NCBI GenBank assembly: GCA_016271365.2 | Contig: CM057456.1 | Span: 1,400,487,001 to 1,400,551,000, forward strand | Length of the DNA: 64,000 nt | Source: Neoceratodus forsteri | Lineage: Eukaryota > Chordata > Ceratodontiformes > Ceratodontidae | Direction: 5' to 3' | Shown: piece by piece, positions 11,040 to 22,482 of the stretch | Numbering within the stretch: position 1 is the stretch's first letter | Layout of the letters: each line of letters begins with the position of its first letter | Translations under genes and position numbers: made by a program | Notes under the pieces: generated by a model | What the model saw: the letters and a program-made list of their open reading frames with translations, nothing else | Database searches by the model: none | Told to the model about the DNA's origin: nothing

Positions 11040-13143
11040 CAGGGGGCATGCCTCAGACAGCTAGTGTTGGAACCCACTCGAGAGGGAGCAATCTTAGACC
11101 TGGTACTCACAAACGGGGATGGAGAAAGGATCTCAGATTTGGAAGTGGGTAGCCATTTGGGAACAAGTGACCACCAAACAGTGTGGTTCACGATAAACAA
11201 AGCCGTAGAGTCAAGCCATACAAAAGCGTGGGTACTCTACTTTAGGAGGGCTGACTTTGGCAAAATGGAAGAGTGCCGTAGAAAAGCACTAGCAAATGGG
11301 CAAGAAGGCGGAGCGGAGGAACAATGGGGAAAAATCTAAACTGCCATCACAGAGGCAACAAACAAGCCTTTGTGTGAAGCAAATAAATCAAAATGAAGTA
11401 AAAAAACACTATGGTTCTCAAAAGAGGGTTGGGGGAGGTTAGGGAGAAAAAGATAGCATTCAGGAAGTATAAGGAAACACAGAAGGAGCAGGACAGTGAA
11501 CTGTACCAGTTAAAGCAGAAGAAAGCAGGGAAGGCAGTCAGAATAGCAAAGGCCCAAACCGAGGAAAAGATCGCCAACTCGGTTAAGAAGGGGATAAAAC
11601 CTTTTATAGGTACATTAGGGAGTGAAGAAAGACCAAGGAAGGGATCGTGAGGCTTAATAAAGGAGAGGGTGGGAGGGCAGAGGGTGACAGTGAAAAGGCA
11701 GAGATACTTGAATGAATACTTATGCTCAATATTCACAAAAGAAGAGGAGGAGGAATCACCTAATCCAGTCAATAGAAGAATTCTGGATAGGGTGGTCAAT
11801 ACCAGTCTATTTGCAGAAGAAAGGGTTCTGAAAGAACTCCTAAAACTCAAGGTGGACAAAGCAATGGGGCCTGACAGGATTCACCCCAGAATTCTAAAAG
11901 AACTAAGGGGAGAGCTAACAGATTCTTTGACTGGGTGACCAAAGTTGTAGACCAGGGAGGGGCTGTGGACATGGCCTTCCTAGACTTTAGCAAGGCATCT
12001 GACACAGTCCCACACAAAAGATTAATAAACAAGTTAGCCAGTCTGGGAGTGGGTCCCAGGGTGGTAGCCTGGGTAAAAAATTGGCTGAACAGCAGGACAC
12101 AGAGGGTAACAGTAAACGGAGTTCACTCCGAAGAAAGGGGGGTTACTAGCGGAGTACAGCAGGGTTCAGTACTGGTACCAGTCCTTTTTAATATCTTTAA
12201 AAGTGACATTGCGGAGGAACTGGAAGGAAAAGCATACCTCTTTGCAGATGACACAAAGATCTGCAACAGGGATGATACACAAGGGGGGGTGGAAAGGATG
12301 AGAAGGGACTTGGCAAGGTTGAAGGAATTGTCAGAAGTATGGCAGCTTAGATTCAATACAAAAAAAGTGCAAAGTAGTGCACCTGGGAAACCAAAACCCA
12401 GGGAAGGGTACACAATGGGGGGTTACTAACAACAACAAAAATGGAAAGGGACCTGGGGGTAGTCACATTAAATGACCTAAAGGTAAGCAAGCAATATGAG
12501 AAGGCAGTAAGGAGGGTTGGGAGGATATTGGGACGTATAGGGAGAGGCATCACCAGTAGAAAACAGGAAGTTATCACTCTGAACAGACAGTTGGTGAGTC
12601 CCCATCTGGAGTACTGTGTGCAGTTCTGGAGACCCCATCTCCACAAGGACATAGACAGGATGGAGGCAGTCCAGAGGAGGGCAACTAAAATGGTGCAGGG
12701 TCTGCACCAGAAGCCATATGAAGAGAAACTAAAGGAGCAGAATACAGTATGGTTACCCTAGAGGAAAGGAGAGAGAGGTGGGAACATGATAGAAACATTT
12801 AAGTACCTCAAGGGAGTCAACAAAGTCCAAGAGGGTAGCATCTTTTAGAAAAAGAGATGTGCAAGAACAAGGGGGCACAATTTGAAGATAGAGGGGGGAC
12901 GGCTCAGGGGCAACATGAGGAAGTATTTTTCCACAGAGAGGGTGGTGGATGCATGGAGCAGCCTTCCAGAGGAGGTAGTGGGGGAATTCAAGAATGCATG
13001 GGACAGACATAAGGCAATTCAAGTGGGGGGCAGGAGGAAGTAGGCTGTTGGTTAACTAGGATCTGCAGCTTATCCGAAAGGTAGGGAAACAGACAGACTG
13101 GGTGGGCCAAACAGTCCTTATCTGCCATCAAAGTCTATGTTTC
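11040..13143 (+). mobile_element. CR1 LINE copy 1, 5'-truncated and internally deleted
   Basis: The plus-strand sequence runs from the end of the endonuclease domain to a typical CR1 3' end: TGGGCCAAACAGTCCTTATCTGCCATC followed by the short-repeat tail TATGTTTCTTTGTTTC. CR1 elements characteristically lack poly-A and end in an ~8-bp repeat. The 5' half of the element is missing, and an internal segment of the reverse transcriptase is deleted near 11922. Confidence 0.9.
11064..12761 (+). pseudogene. CR1 copy 1 ORF2, endonuclease end and reverse transcriptase, broken
   Basis: The frames read EPTREGAILDLVLTN and SHLGTSDHQTVWF (endonuclease end), a basic linker, KAMGPDRIHPRILKELRG (reverse transcriptase start), FLDFSKASDTVPHKRLI, TSGVQQGSVLVPVLFNIF, LFADDTKI (catalytic DD) and the C-terminal LVSPHLEYCVQFWRPHL. 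Directly after KELRGELT the sequence jumps to DSLTGW/FDWVTKVVD. The roughly 100 residues present there in the CR1 copy at 52.3-53.9 kb are missing. Several frameshifts and stops follow. Confidence 0.9.
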
Positions 13144-13149
13144 TTTGTT

Positions 13150-13250
13150 TCTATTCCCTGAGAAGAATCAACCAGGGAAATCACGAATGGACCCTGAAAC
13201 ATCAAGTGCTGGCAACAGTGTTCAGAAGGTGGGGTATTCCACAGGTAGAG
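13150..13250 (+). pseudogene. Inverted DIRS RNase H fragment
   Basis: The plus strand reads RRINQGNHEWTLKHQ and VFRRWGIPQVEIYL, the C-terminal end of a DIRS RNase H. It lies head to head with the same region on the minus strand beginning at about 13272. The two copies form a ~50-bp near-palindrome at 13224-13273 and the inverted similarity extends about 100 bp outward. It is the only plus-strand DIRS piece in the window. Confidence 0.75.
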
Positions 13251-13274
13251 ATCTATCTCTGGAGTACCCCACCT

Positions 13275-14860
13275 TCAAAAGACCACTTCCAACACCTGTC
13301 TGTTTAGAGACCATACGTGGTGGTTTTGGCTGTTTCTGCCAACTGCATCTGCCAGAGTGCTGTCCTTCCCTGGAAGGTGAATGGCTGATAGGGACACCTG
13401 TAATGAGTACGCCAGACTCCAGATTTTCATTGCCTTTGCACACAGCAAACTGGACCTTGTCCCGCCTTGCTTGTTGATGTAGTACATTGTGGTGGTATTG
13501 TCTGTCCTGACCTGTACTACTTTGCCTTGGACCACAGCTGTAAAAGACTGCAGAGCCAGAAACACTGCCCTGAGTTCCAACAGGTTTATGTGCAACAGTG
13601 ACTCTGCAGGGGACCAGGTACAGTGCACTGTGTGCTCTTCCAGGTGCGCCCCACCCCACCCTAGGAGGAAGCATCTGTTGTGAGTACCACTGTTGGAGAT
13701 TCCTTCTTGAATGGAACTTCTCCTCTGAGGTTGTCTCTGTCCTGCCACCACTGCAGGGCCTGCAACAGGGTCTTTGTTGCTGGCACTAGTTTTGTGAGAG
13801 GATCCCTCTTTTGGGACCAGTGTACCCTGAGGTGAAACTGAATATCCCTCATTTGAAACCTAGAACTGTGCCTGTGACTGCAGCCATGTGGCTGAGTAAC
13901 TGTAGGAAGTGCCTTGCTGGCCTTGGTTTGTTGAGACTGAATTACCCTGCAATCTGCATAATACTGTCCACCCTGTCCTGAGGGAGGTGGACTCTCTCTC
14001 TTTCGCTCTCTCTCTCAGGGTATCCAACTCTGCCCCTATGAAATTCAATACCGGAACAGGCTGAAGCACTGATTTTTGGGCACTGATCAGGAACCCCAGG
14101 GACTCTAAGGTGTCCTGGGTGAACTTGAGAGCATATTTTACTTCTGTGGTGACTGTCCCATGACTGGCCAGTCATTCAGGTAGGGGAACAGTGTGATGCT
14201 CCCTCATCTCAGGCATGCCACCACCACTGCCAAACACTTTGTGAATGCCCTGGGAGCAGACATTAAGCCGAATAGCAGGGCTGTGAACTGGTGACGACCT
14301 GAAGGTAGTCTGAACTGGAGGTACTTTCTGTGGGATTCCCTGAAGGGAATGTGAAAGTAGGCATCTTTCAGATCCCATGATACCAACCAGTCTTCTTGCT
14401 GAAAAGTGGGAAGGACCATTGCCAAGGTTACCATCTTGAACCTTGGCTTTGCTAAATGCTTGTTCAGAGTTCTTAGGTCTAAAATGGGTCGCCACTCCCC
14501 ATTTTTCTTTAAGGTGAGGAAGTATCTTTAGTAGAACCCTTGCCCTTGACTGCAAAAGGTTGGCAACTTCTGCCTCCAGAAGTGTCCTTTCTGTAAGGGA
14601 TGCTGGTCTGAAAAATTCTGACATTATCCTGGGGAAGGATTTGAAGCTGAGGGCTAGGCCCTGATTCAATACTTCCAGGACCCACTTGTCTGTGGTAATG
14701 GTTTCCCATGCCTGGAAGTAGTAAGTCAACCCGCCCCCTACTGGCAGTGGGGAGGAGACCCTGGAGGGCACATCAAGAATTCTGTTTTGGTTGGGTCTTA
14801 GCCTGGGAGGCTTGATCCCTACGCCTAGAGGCCCTGCTGCCCCTGAAGTATCCAATCTGC
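13275..14860 (-). pseudogene. DIRS B reverse transcriptase-RNase H, broken
   Basis: The reverse transcriptase has GGGLTYYFQAWETITTDKWV, WDLKDAYFHIPF and LLFGLMSAPRAFTKCLAV. The catalytic box reads FPYLNDW near 14165-14195 instead of FPYLDDW, so the first aspartate is Asn. RNase H follows with LLHINLLELRAVFLAL, VQVRTDNTTTMYYINKQGG and LSAIHLPGKDSTLADA. Reading frames change at least three times between 14.86 and 13.27 kb. The enzyme would copy DIRS RNA into a circular DNA intermediate. Confidence 0.88.
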
Positions 14861-16273
14861 TGCTGATAATCAGGGGTAGCCGGAGAACAGTCTGCTATAG
14901 GCTGACCTACCTTTACCTCCCCTTTCCTGTGGCCTATAGGAGGTGGAGGGTTTCTCCTTTGTGGCATTACTCTTGTAGGTGGTTTTGTACTCATCCACCT
15001 TCTTCATGTACGTTTCTGTTTCGTCACCAAACAGGGAACTGTTTTAACATGGAAAATCCATGGCTTTGATTTGTGTGTCCTGAGAGACGTTTGTAGTTCT
15101 AAGTCAAGCAAACCTTCTCAGTGCCACTGTCAATGCCATCCATCTGGCAGCAGTGTTGCTGGTATCCACTGCCATGTGGAACTGGTACTTTGTGGCCTCC
15201 AGTCCGCATATGGCTGTTTCTTCTGCCAGGTCAGCATCCAGTCCTGGTGGTGCCTTATCTACCACTGCCATCACTGTGTCCACAGTGTCTTTTGGTATTG
15301 AGTAGCATAGGCCATGTAATTTGCCTAATAGCTAGAGAGGCAGTCAAATACCCTTTTTTAGCCATGCTGTCCATTTTCCTGGAATCCTTCTCAGGTGGAT
15401 GGGTTGTCAGTGGGCCCCTAGCACTGTTACAAGCTGCAGTTTGGACTGCCCCTTCTTGATCAGGGTGACAGAAAAGAAACTCAGTCCAGCTCATATTTCT
15501 TATCAGCCTTCTTATCTATGGGTAAAACAGAATTTGGGGTTTCTAAGATCTTCATGACTTGCTTCCTCAAAGATCTGCTAATAGGGAGCAACAGCCTTTT
15601 GGTAGGCGGCAGACCCATCCTGTCTAAAAATTCAGCCTCTTCTTCATCTTCCATGGTTTTGTTTGTGGTAAGATCAAGGGCTTCTACCATCTGTTTAACG
15701 AATGTATAGTGGAATGAATAATCCTCCAGTAACCTGGAAGGGGGAATCGAATTCTTGATCCAGAGACACTTCCGGTTCTGTTGGTTCCTCTCCCTCTTCC
15801 TCCTCCTCCTCATATTCAGGTCCAGGGTCTGTGGAATCGAACACAGAACCGACAAGAGAACCGTGACCAGACCCTGTGAAGCCGCAGTTTGCAAGGCTTG
15901 TAGCACCTACCAAGCCTGAGCAACTGCTTCGGCCGTAGGCATGGCTGGTTTGTTCACAAAGAGCTCCTTTACTTTTTCAGCAGGAGATGTGGTGTGTTTC
16001 TGCTTATGCTTTTTCTTTGCTGGAATAGAGTCACCAGCTAGTTCCCCAGAGCACTTAGGCTTAGAGGACTCACCTTTGCCAGCAGCAAGCGGTTCCGGTT
16101 CCTTGGGCTTCTCCTTTTTAGAAGAAGAAGGGCTTGGTTGATTCACAATCTGATCCATAGGAACTGGAAGAGTGGTCATTTTCTTTTTAAACTAACACCT
16201 CTCCACACTTCAGACAATTTTTAAACCCAGCCGGACCTGTTTTCTTTTTCAGCCTATCGGACATAACCACCAT
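14790..16273 (-). pseudogene. DIRS B gag-like ORF1, broken
   Basis: The start near 16264-16273 gives MSDRLKKKTGPAGFKNC, the N-terminal Cys/His motif region of these gags. It is followed by a Lys/Ser/Pro-rich segment (SSSKKEKPKEPEPLAAGKGE), an acidic run, LDRMGLPPTKRLLLPISRSL, and a helical segment with AKKGYLTASLAIRQITW. The C-terminal arginine/glycine-rich tail is near 14.9 kb. Frameshifts separate the pieces. The start is shared with the gags at 18.27, 29.44, 56.95 and 63.03 kb. Confidence 0.8.
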
Positions 16274-16887
16274 ACTTCAAATACAAAAAAGAGGTGAACT
16301 TAAGTTCAGTTCCTAAACCCGAAATTTATTTCTAAGCTAACAAGTTTGGTATCTGTCAGGCCACAAAAGTGAAACAGTCAGTTCCCAGCAGGGAAGAAAC
16401 TGTGATCTGACAGAAATTTATACTGAAACCAACATAAAGTATTTAATGGGTCCTGGCTTAAGTAAGTACACACCAAAAGTAAATAAATTTAAAAGAAATT
16501 AAGAGCAATCACTGGTTACTCGACGGTTACTAAGAACCACTGAGGAACCACAAACTGAAGGAAAATTACACTAAACCTAGCGCTAAACTATATAAAAGTA
16601 TAAATAAGGGCAGCAAATAAAGTATAAATAAAATGGTTTGCTTTTTCCAGTAAAAATAAATGTAAATTCAGTCACACTGAGAAGAGGTCTCCAAGGCGTC
16701 TTACTAGGCAGGCAGAGAATTGAATCTGAGCATTACAGAACACAGCAGCTGGCAAGCACAGCAGTTTGATTGGTGGCACGAGCCAATGAATGTTCCATCA
16801 TTTGCATCAGTTCCACTTCTCTGGGGCAGGTCAACACAGGAGGCTAACTGCTAAGTTAATCATATTGAAGAATTCCTGGGGTTAGAA

Positions 16888-18890
16888 CAGTGAATTTCTT
16901 TCACAGGGAAAATCCTTTGTTTTTTTTAATGTACTGGGAAAGCTTTGTGGTTCTAACACGGGGAGACCTTCTTAGTGATACTGCACATGCCATGACCCTC
17001 AATGCGGTGCCACTGGTGTCCACTGCCATGTGGAACTGGTATTTAGTGGCATCCATGGGAATATTTGCTGCGTCAGCCAAATCCTGTGCCAGGTCACTAG
17101 TAGCTTTCTTATTCACCACCAAAGCTGAGCTGCACAGGGCTTTTTGGTACTGAGCAGTGTAGGCCAAGTATGCTGCCTGCCTTAACAGAAGGGAAGCTAA
17201 GGTACAGACTTTTCTGCCCATGCAATCCAGTTTCCTGGAGAAGAAAGGGGCACCTTGGCCTAGTCACAAGCAGCAGTCTGAACCACTCCCTCATGATCAG
17301 GGTGAGAATATAAGTGTTCAGTGCCATGTCTGTCCACCTGATACTTTTTCTCAATTTACTTCTCTATGCCAGCAGCAAAAGTGGGTGTTTGCGAGATTTT
17401 ACAAGTGGCTTTTTTGAGGGATTTGTGGACGGACAACTGCAACCTTTTTGTGGGAGTTAAGCCCATCAAATCCATAAATTCCACCTCGTCCTCGTCTTCA
17501 GCAGTGTCCTGCGATGTTATGTTGAGGGTGTTTACCATTTGGCTCACAAAAGTATAGTGTGAGGTACTGTCCTCTAGGGGAATGAGGAGGGGAACCAAAC
17601 TCTTGTTCAGTAGAACCAACAGGGCTCTATGGATTCTTCTTCAGCATCCTCCTCCTTGTAGTAAAATTCAGCCTCCTCCTTCACAGACAATGGGAATGGC
17701 ACTGGAGCCTTGAGGGGGTGTAACATATTCATGAAATTCCCCATAGCCTGGAAAGCCTATAGGAACTGCCATACCTTTGTCACATCCTCTATTGAGGCTA
17801 TTCTGTTTGCGTCTACTGGTGGCTCCTTTCCTTCTTCAGGAGTGGGACAGCAACACTTTTTTTTTATTGTTTTTCTTAGCAGACACCATCTCCAGTGTCT
17901 GCTCAGAGGCTCTTTTATCTTTACTGGATTCAGGGTACTCCTGTCCAGCACCGTGACTTCTCAACCATCTCTTGTATCTTTTTCTTTATGTTGCTTACTT
18001 AGAGGGCCTGGACCCTCATCTGAGCCTTTAGGTGAAGTGGAGGCAGACTAAGAAGCGGTAATGTCTTGTAACTTTTTAGCCCCCCCCTCTTTTTTTTTTT
18101 TTTACATTTTAGGACACAATTTAATACAGAGTTCACAACTGGCAAAATGGTGAACTAGACCCAGGCACCTCAAACATCACTCATGGCATTCTTCCTTAGC
18201 CAAGAGTTGGAAACATATTTTACAATTTCTAAAAGCTGTACATCCCATCTTCTTTTTGGGCATGTCAGTCATGTCAAAACACTGATGATCCAAATCAAAG
18301 AAGATAGTCCAGTTCCCATAAATTACAGTAGAAGTTAGAAAAAAATAAGAAATGCGGTTAGGTTCCTTTTTAAACCACAACCACAAAAAACAAATGTAAA
18401 AAACCAAATTATCATCTCAGTTCCAAAAAAAGAAACTGGGAAAAGAAAATCAAAATATCACAAAGCAGCATCTTTTTTAAAGAACTTTACACTCTTTTTA
18501 TAAACAAATTTAATTGGTCCCCTGGGGGCGGGAACTGTGCCGCAAAACGGCCTTCTCTGGTTCCTAGGAACGGATGTGAAACCAGAGAAGTAACAAATAT
18601 ACACAAACAAAACACCCTAACAAATGCAGTATTAGTTAGACATTTTCAAGAAATGGTCAAACTAATAAACCAGAATCAGCTGAAGTGAAGAGAAGACTTC
18701 AGGGTGACTGCTGTTTTCAGGCAGAGAAATAAATCTGCTGTTAGAATGTAGGGGTGAGCGTGACCACGTAGCAGTTTTGAATTTCATTCTAACATTCTCA
18801 AATTGTCCTAAAATTCTAAGCTCTAGGGCAGCTCATTCCAGGTGAATGGCTGTAGTTGTTAAGTGTAAGTGAGGGATTCCTGGGGTTTCA
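16888..18890 (-). mobile_element. DIRS copy C, gag and right terminal repeat only
   Basis: Gag sequence begins immediately left of the cut made by copy B and runs right to a leader and a right terminal repeat ending near TTCCTGGGGTTTCAA (18870-18890). Everything downstream of gag in element sense is missing to the left of B. Confidence 0.75.
16890..18272 (-). pseudogene. DIRS C gag-like ORF1, broken
   Basis: The start MTDMPKKKMGCTAFRNCKIC lies at about 18272. An in-frame stop follows, then CLRCLGLVHHFASCELC in the same frame, completing the Cys/His cluster. Farther on are an acidic region (EDEDEVEFMDLMGLTPTKR), SVHKSLKKATCKISQTP, and LLLRQAAYLAYTAQYQKAL leading to YQFHMAVDTSGTALRVMA. The product stops at the B insertion, before the RG-rich tail. 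It is likely a nucleic-acid-binding structural protein, by analogy with other DIRS ORF1 products. Confidence 0.78.
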
Positions 18891-20278
18891 ACCCAATCTT
18901 AGCAATCCTATTCTGAGGGGGGAAAAAACAGCGAGCAGACTACACAGAGGAAGGGGGGAACCTCTTTTGAAGAAAACATTTGTAAAAGAGGTTTACATAG
19001 GCACCAATCTAAATGCAGATCACAAAAGCAAGACCTTATCTGTTATCTTACACACTGTAAGTATTTAAAGCAGGATCTAGCTAATCAAACAACAGGCACA
19101 GCCTAAATTTTAAAAGTCTGTCTATAAAAAATAACAAGATTCTCTGCTGAGAGTTACTACAGTTTGAGAAAACCTAAAAAAGTTTTAAAGAAAAACTTCA
19201 GGCAAAAGGACTCTAGTGATGCTGGGTTCCATGTCATAATGGTGACTGTGGAACAACGACCTGAGAAGAAGGCGCAAATCCTGCAGTGCGATAACTTGGA
19301 ACAGAGTTTTGTTTTTTTTTCCTCAGTGGGCTTTGCCCCCGCACACCCTTTTATTTAATATACTAACCCGGGGGGGGGGGCATACCTCAAGGATGGGGAG
19401 AACCGCTGGTCGCCCAAAGGTGTCGGTGCTGTGGTTCCGTCGACCTCTTTATGGGTCGCTGTTCCGCAGTCGCCATTCTGACATGCTACTACGATGCTGC
19501 CATCCACAAAGCCAAGACACTTAAGACCTGTTATTCAAAACTAACTGCCTCGGAATGGGGTAGGAGCTAAGGGTTATATGATGATGTCAACATTTTGGAG
19601 TGTGCTGGCCCCTAGTAGAACAGCAAATATCCATCAGCAAATGACTAGCCCAGTAACAACGTTGAATGACACAGGAATCTAACTCTTCCTGATGCTTATA
19701 CCCACCCTTTGGCCACTAAACTAATCACAACAGAGATCAAAAAATAACATTTATTGTGACTGCTGCAGTGGCAGCAGGACATTCTGGCAAGCACGGTTCA
19801 CTGTGATGATTTTATTTTCAGCTAATATGAACTACTGATTTAAAGCAGCAGATTTGTTAGTCATCATATACTTGTTTCAGCAATAATGTTTTTCTGCCAA
19901 AAAAAATCAATATAAACATTTTTCTTTTTATTTTCTTTCATTTGTGAACCAAGATACAAAATTTAGAAGTTTTTAAAAGTTCCCAGTCCCGTGCCATGCC
20001 TGACATGAAGAAAAAAATAATTATCTTGGTGTGCTACTGTGCTGTTTACCATCAGAAATATGTGGTAACACATCCTAATACAACCATAGTATAAATCTAG
20101 TATGTATATTCAACAGATAACCTCAACAGAAAAGATTTTTAAAAATTGCGAGTGCGGCCATCTTTAATAACAAGAGCCATTAATTACAACTTTAGCTAGA
20201 AAAGTTGTTTTAAAAATATCTAAGAAAACTAAGAATACACTGAGGATGATTCTAATGATGTCAAAAATAAATTTCTTT
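18891..20278. other. Unassigned, mostly AT-rich
   Basis: No gene or element end was recognised. There is a G11 run at about 19370-19380, followed by a short CpG-containing segment (19390-19500). The rest is low-complexity AT-rich sequence. Confidence 0.5.
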
Positions 20279-20440
20279 GCCACAGAGGAATGCGTCAGGT
20301 TCAGGGGCAAGAACTCAAGAACCAAAGCACTCAGCTGGTTCAGTTGAAGGGAATAATGGTTGCCACGGAGGAGTATGTTAGGTTCAGGGGAAGAACTCAA
20401 GGGCCAAAGCACCCAGCTGGTTCATTTCAGGGGTTGCCCA
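20279..20440 (+). repeat. Two-copy tandem duplication, 83-bp period
   Basis: The segments starting GCCACAGAGGAATGCGTCAG (20279) and GCCACGGAGGAGTATGTTAG (20362) align over ~75 bp through AAGAACTCAAG, CCAAAGCAC and CAGCTGGTTCA. A CR1 starts right after the second copy. Confidence 0.85.
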
Positions 20441-22482
20441 TGCTGTAAGGGAAAAGAGGTTATTCTATAAGAGATTCAGGAAGACCAAGAGCGAGGTGGA
20501 TAGGGAGAATTACTTAAGGTTGACTAGTGTGGCAAGTAAGGAAGTCTGGTGGGCTAAGGCCAGAAGGAATTGCAGATAGCTGAAGGAATTAAGAAGGGGA
20601 AGAAGACCTTTCTTCACTATATAAGCAAGAAAATGGATAAGGACAGTACTGTTAGGCTTGGGAAAGGGGAGGAGTGGGTGGAGGAGAATGGGGGGAAAAT
20701 AGAGGTACTGAATTAATACTCCTGTTTCGTCTTCACCAGGCAGAAAGACGGACCGGTGCGTACAGGAAGGAGAAGAGGAGTGGGGGGGAGGGGAGCATGG
20801 ATGTAGTGATAGAGGAGGAGGACAGAGTGAGGAAGGGGCTGCTAGCATTGAAGATGGATGAATCGCCAGGCTTAGATGACATATACCCAAGGGTACTAAG
20901 GGAAGGGTACTGAGGGAACTGGCAGAGAAGCTTGCAGAGCCACAGGTGGGCCTAGTCAATAGTTTACTGGAGTCAGGTACGGTACCACAGGACTGGAGAA
21001 CAGAACATGTGGTGCCCCTCCACAAGAGCAGCCCAAAGGATGACCAAGGGAATTACAGACTGTTCAGTCTGATCTCAATTGTGTGCAAGTTCACGGAGAC
21101 AATACTTACAGAAAGGTTGGTAGAGTATCTAGAAGACCATGGTCTCCAGGATGCGAGGCAGCATGGGTTTATTGGGGGGATTGAGTCAAACAAATCTGAT
21201 CGACTTCTGTGACTGGGTCACTACAACAGTAGACAGGGGCCAAGCGGTAGACATCCTCTAACTGAATTTCAGCAAAGCCTTTGACTCTGCACCCCACAAG
21301 AGGTTGATAAGGAAGCTGGTAGATCCTGGGGTTTGGGAGAAGATGACCGGATGGGTCGAAAACTGGCAGGGACAGAACTCAAGAGTGGTAGTGGGAGGAG
21401 AGTTTTCTAGCACCAGAGAGTTCACCAATGGTGTCTCACAGGGTTCAGTGCTAGTACCGGTGTTGTTCAATGTCTTCATCAGTGACACTGGGGATGACAT
21501 TAAGGGCAAAATGTGCCTATTCACAGATGACACCAAGCTACGTGGGAGGGTGGACTCAGCAGAAGGGATAAAGGACCCACAGGATGATCTGAAAAAGCTT
21601 CAGAGAGGGTCTGGGATCTGGCAGCTTGGCTTCAATGCCAAGAAGTGCAAAGTTATGCACACTGGAGCCAAGAATCCCAGGATGGAGTACTATCTGGGAA
21701 GGGTCCAGGTATCTGCAACAGAGGAGGAGGAGAAGAAGGAGCTGGGAGTGATGATCACTAGTGACCTGAAACATTCTGGGTAGTGCAAGAGGGAGCAGCA
21801 AAGGCAAACAAGATTCTGGGATGCATAGCTCCTCTAGCAAATATAAAACATCAGCAGTAGGAGAGAGGAGGTCATACTGCCCTTGTACAGGTTACTGGTA
21901 AGGCCACACCTGGAGTATGGAGTTTGGTACTGGTGCCCACATCTCAAAAAGGACATTAGACTGCTGGAGACAGTCCATAGGAGGGCTACAAAGATGATCG
22001 TGGGTCAGCAGGGTAAGGCATACGAGGAGAGGTTGAGGGCACTGAACATGTTTTCCCTAGAGGACAGGAAGGAAGGAAGGGGGACATGACTGAAACCTTT
22101 AAGTACTTGAAAGGGATAAACAGGGTGGATAAGGAGGGTCTCTTTAAGCTAAGTGGCAGCCATAACACAAGGGGACACAGTCTTAAGCTGGGGAAGGGGG
22201 AGGTTTACGAGGGAGGTCAGGAAGTACTTTTTCATGGACAGGGTGGTGGTCAGATAGAATGTGCTGCCAGAAGAGGTGGTCTCATTGAAGATGGTGGGAG
22301 GCTTCAAGAGAGGTTGGGATAGACATAGGGGAAGCAAGGGTCATGGGTGGGAGGATGGAAAGTGTGTGTGCTAGTGTGTGTGTGTGGGGGGGGGGGGGCA
22401 TCAGTAGCTCAAGCTGTGGACCAGACAATACGAGCAGACTAGATAGACCAAATGGCCTTCTGCTGGCTTCTTTGTATGTTCT
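20441..22482 (+). mobile_element. CR1 LINE copy 2, 5'-truncated
   Basis: The plus-strand sequence begins in the linker between endonuclease and reverse transcriptase and runs to a CR1 3' end, AGACCAAATGGCCTTCTGCTG followed by the tail TTCTTTGTATGTTCTG. G-rich simple sequence (TGTG)n-G15 lies in the 3' part at about 22374-22400. It belongs to a different CR1 subfamily from copies 1 and 3, as the 3' ends differ. Confidence 0.9.
20810..22089 (+). pseudogene. CR1 copy 2 reverse transcriptase, broken
   Basis: The frames read LKMDESPGLDDIYPRVLRE, QDWRTEHVVPLHKSSPKDD, GNYRLFSLISIVCKF, then NFSKAFDSAPHKRLI-like sequence, TNGVSQGSVLVPVLFNVF, LFTDDTKL, QLGFNAKKCKVMH and RPHLEYGVWYWCPHLKKD. The catalytic box is LFTDDT rather than LFADDT; both aspartates remain. 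At least three frameshifts or stops occur. Function would be target-primed reverse transcription of CR1 RNA. Confidence 0.88.

Larger units (their letters stand above)
13251..16887 (-). mobile_element. DIRS copy B, lacking recombinase and left end
   Basis: Read right to left it contains a right terminal repeat (about 16680-16887, ending TTCCTGGGGTTAGAA), leader, gag, reverse transcriptase and RNase H. The element then stops at the inverted fragment and CR1 copy 1. The recombinase, the internal complementary region and the left terminal repeat are gone. Its right end abuts gag sequence of copy C, so B inserted into C. Confidence 0.85.

Noticed and set aside
11347..11859. 170-codon minus-strand frame
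   Set aside because: It is antisense to the CR1 copy 1 coding region and has no known domain.
13222..13674. Alternative frames of about 150 codons over the DIRS RNase H regions (also 25973-26785, 31878-32549, 50007-50543, 60136-60558)
   Set aside because: They are shadow frames of the RNase H coding region and contain none of its motifs in order.
19309..19524. CpG-containing segment as a host promoter
   Set aside because: Too short and isolated, with no nearby exon or element that it could serve.
20510..21025. 171-codon minus-strand Ser/Pro/Leu-rich frame
   Set aside because: It is antisense to the purine-rich CR1 copy 2 reverse transcriptase.
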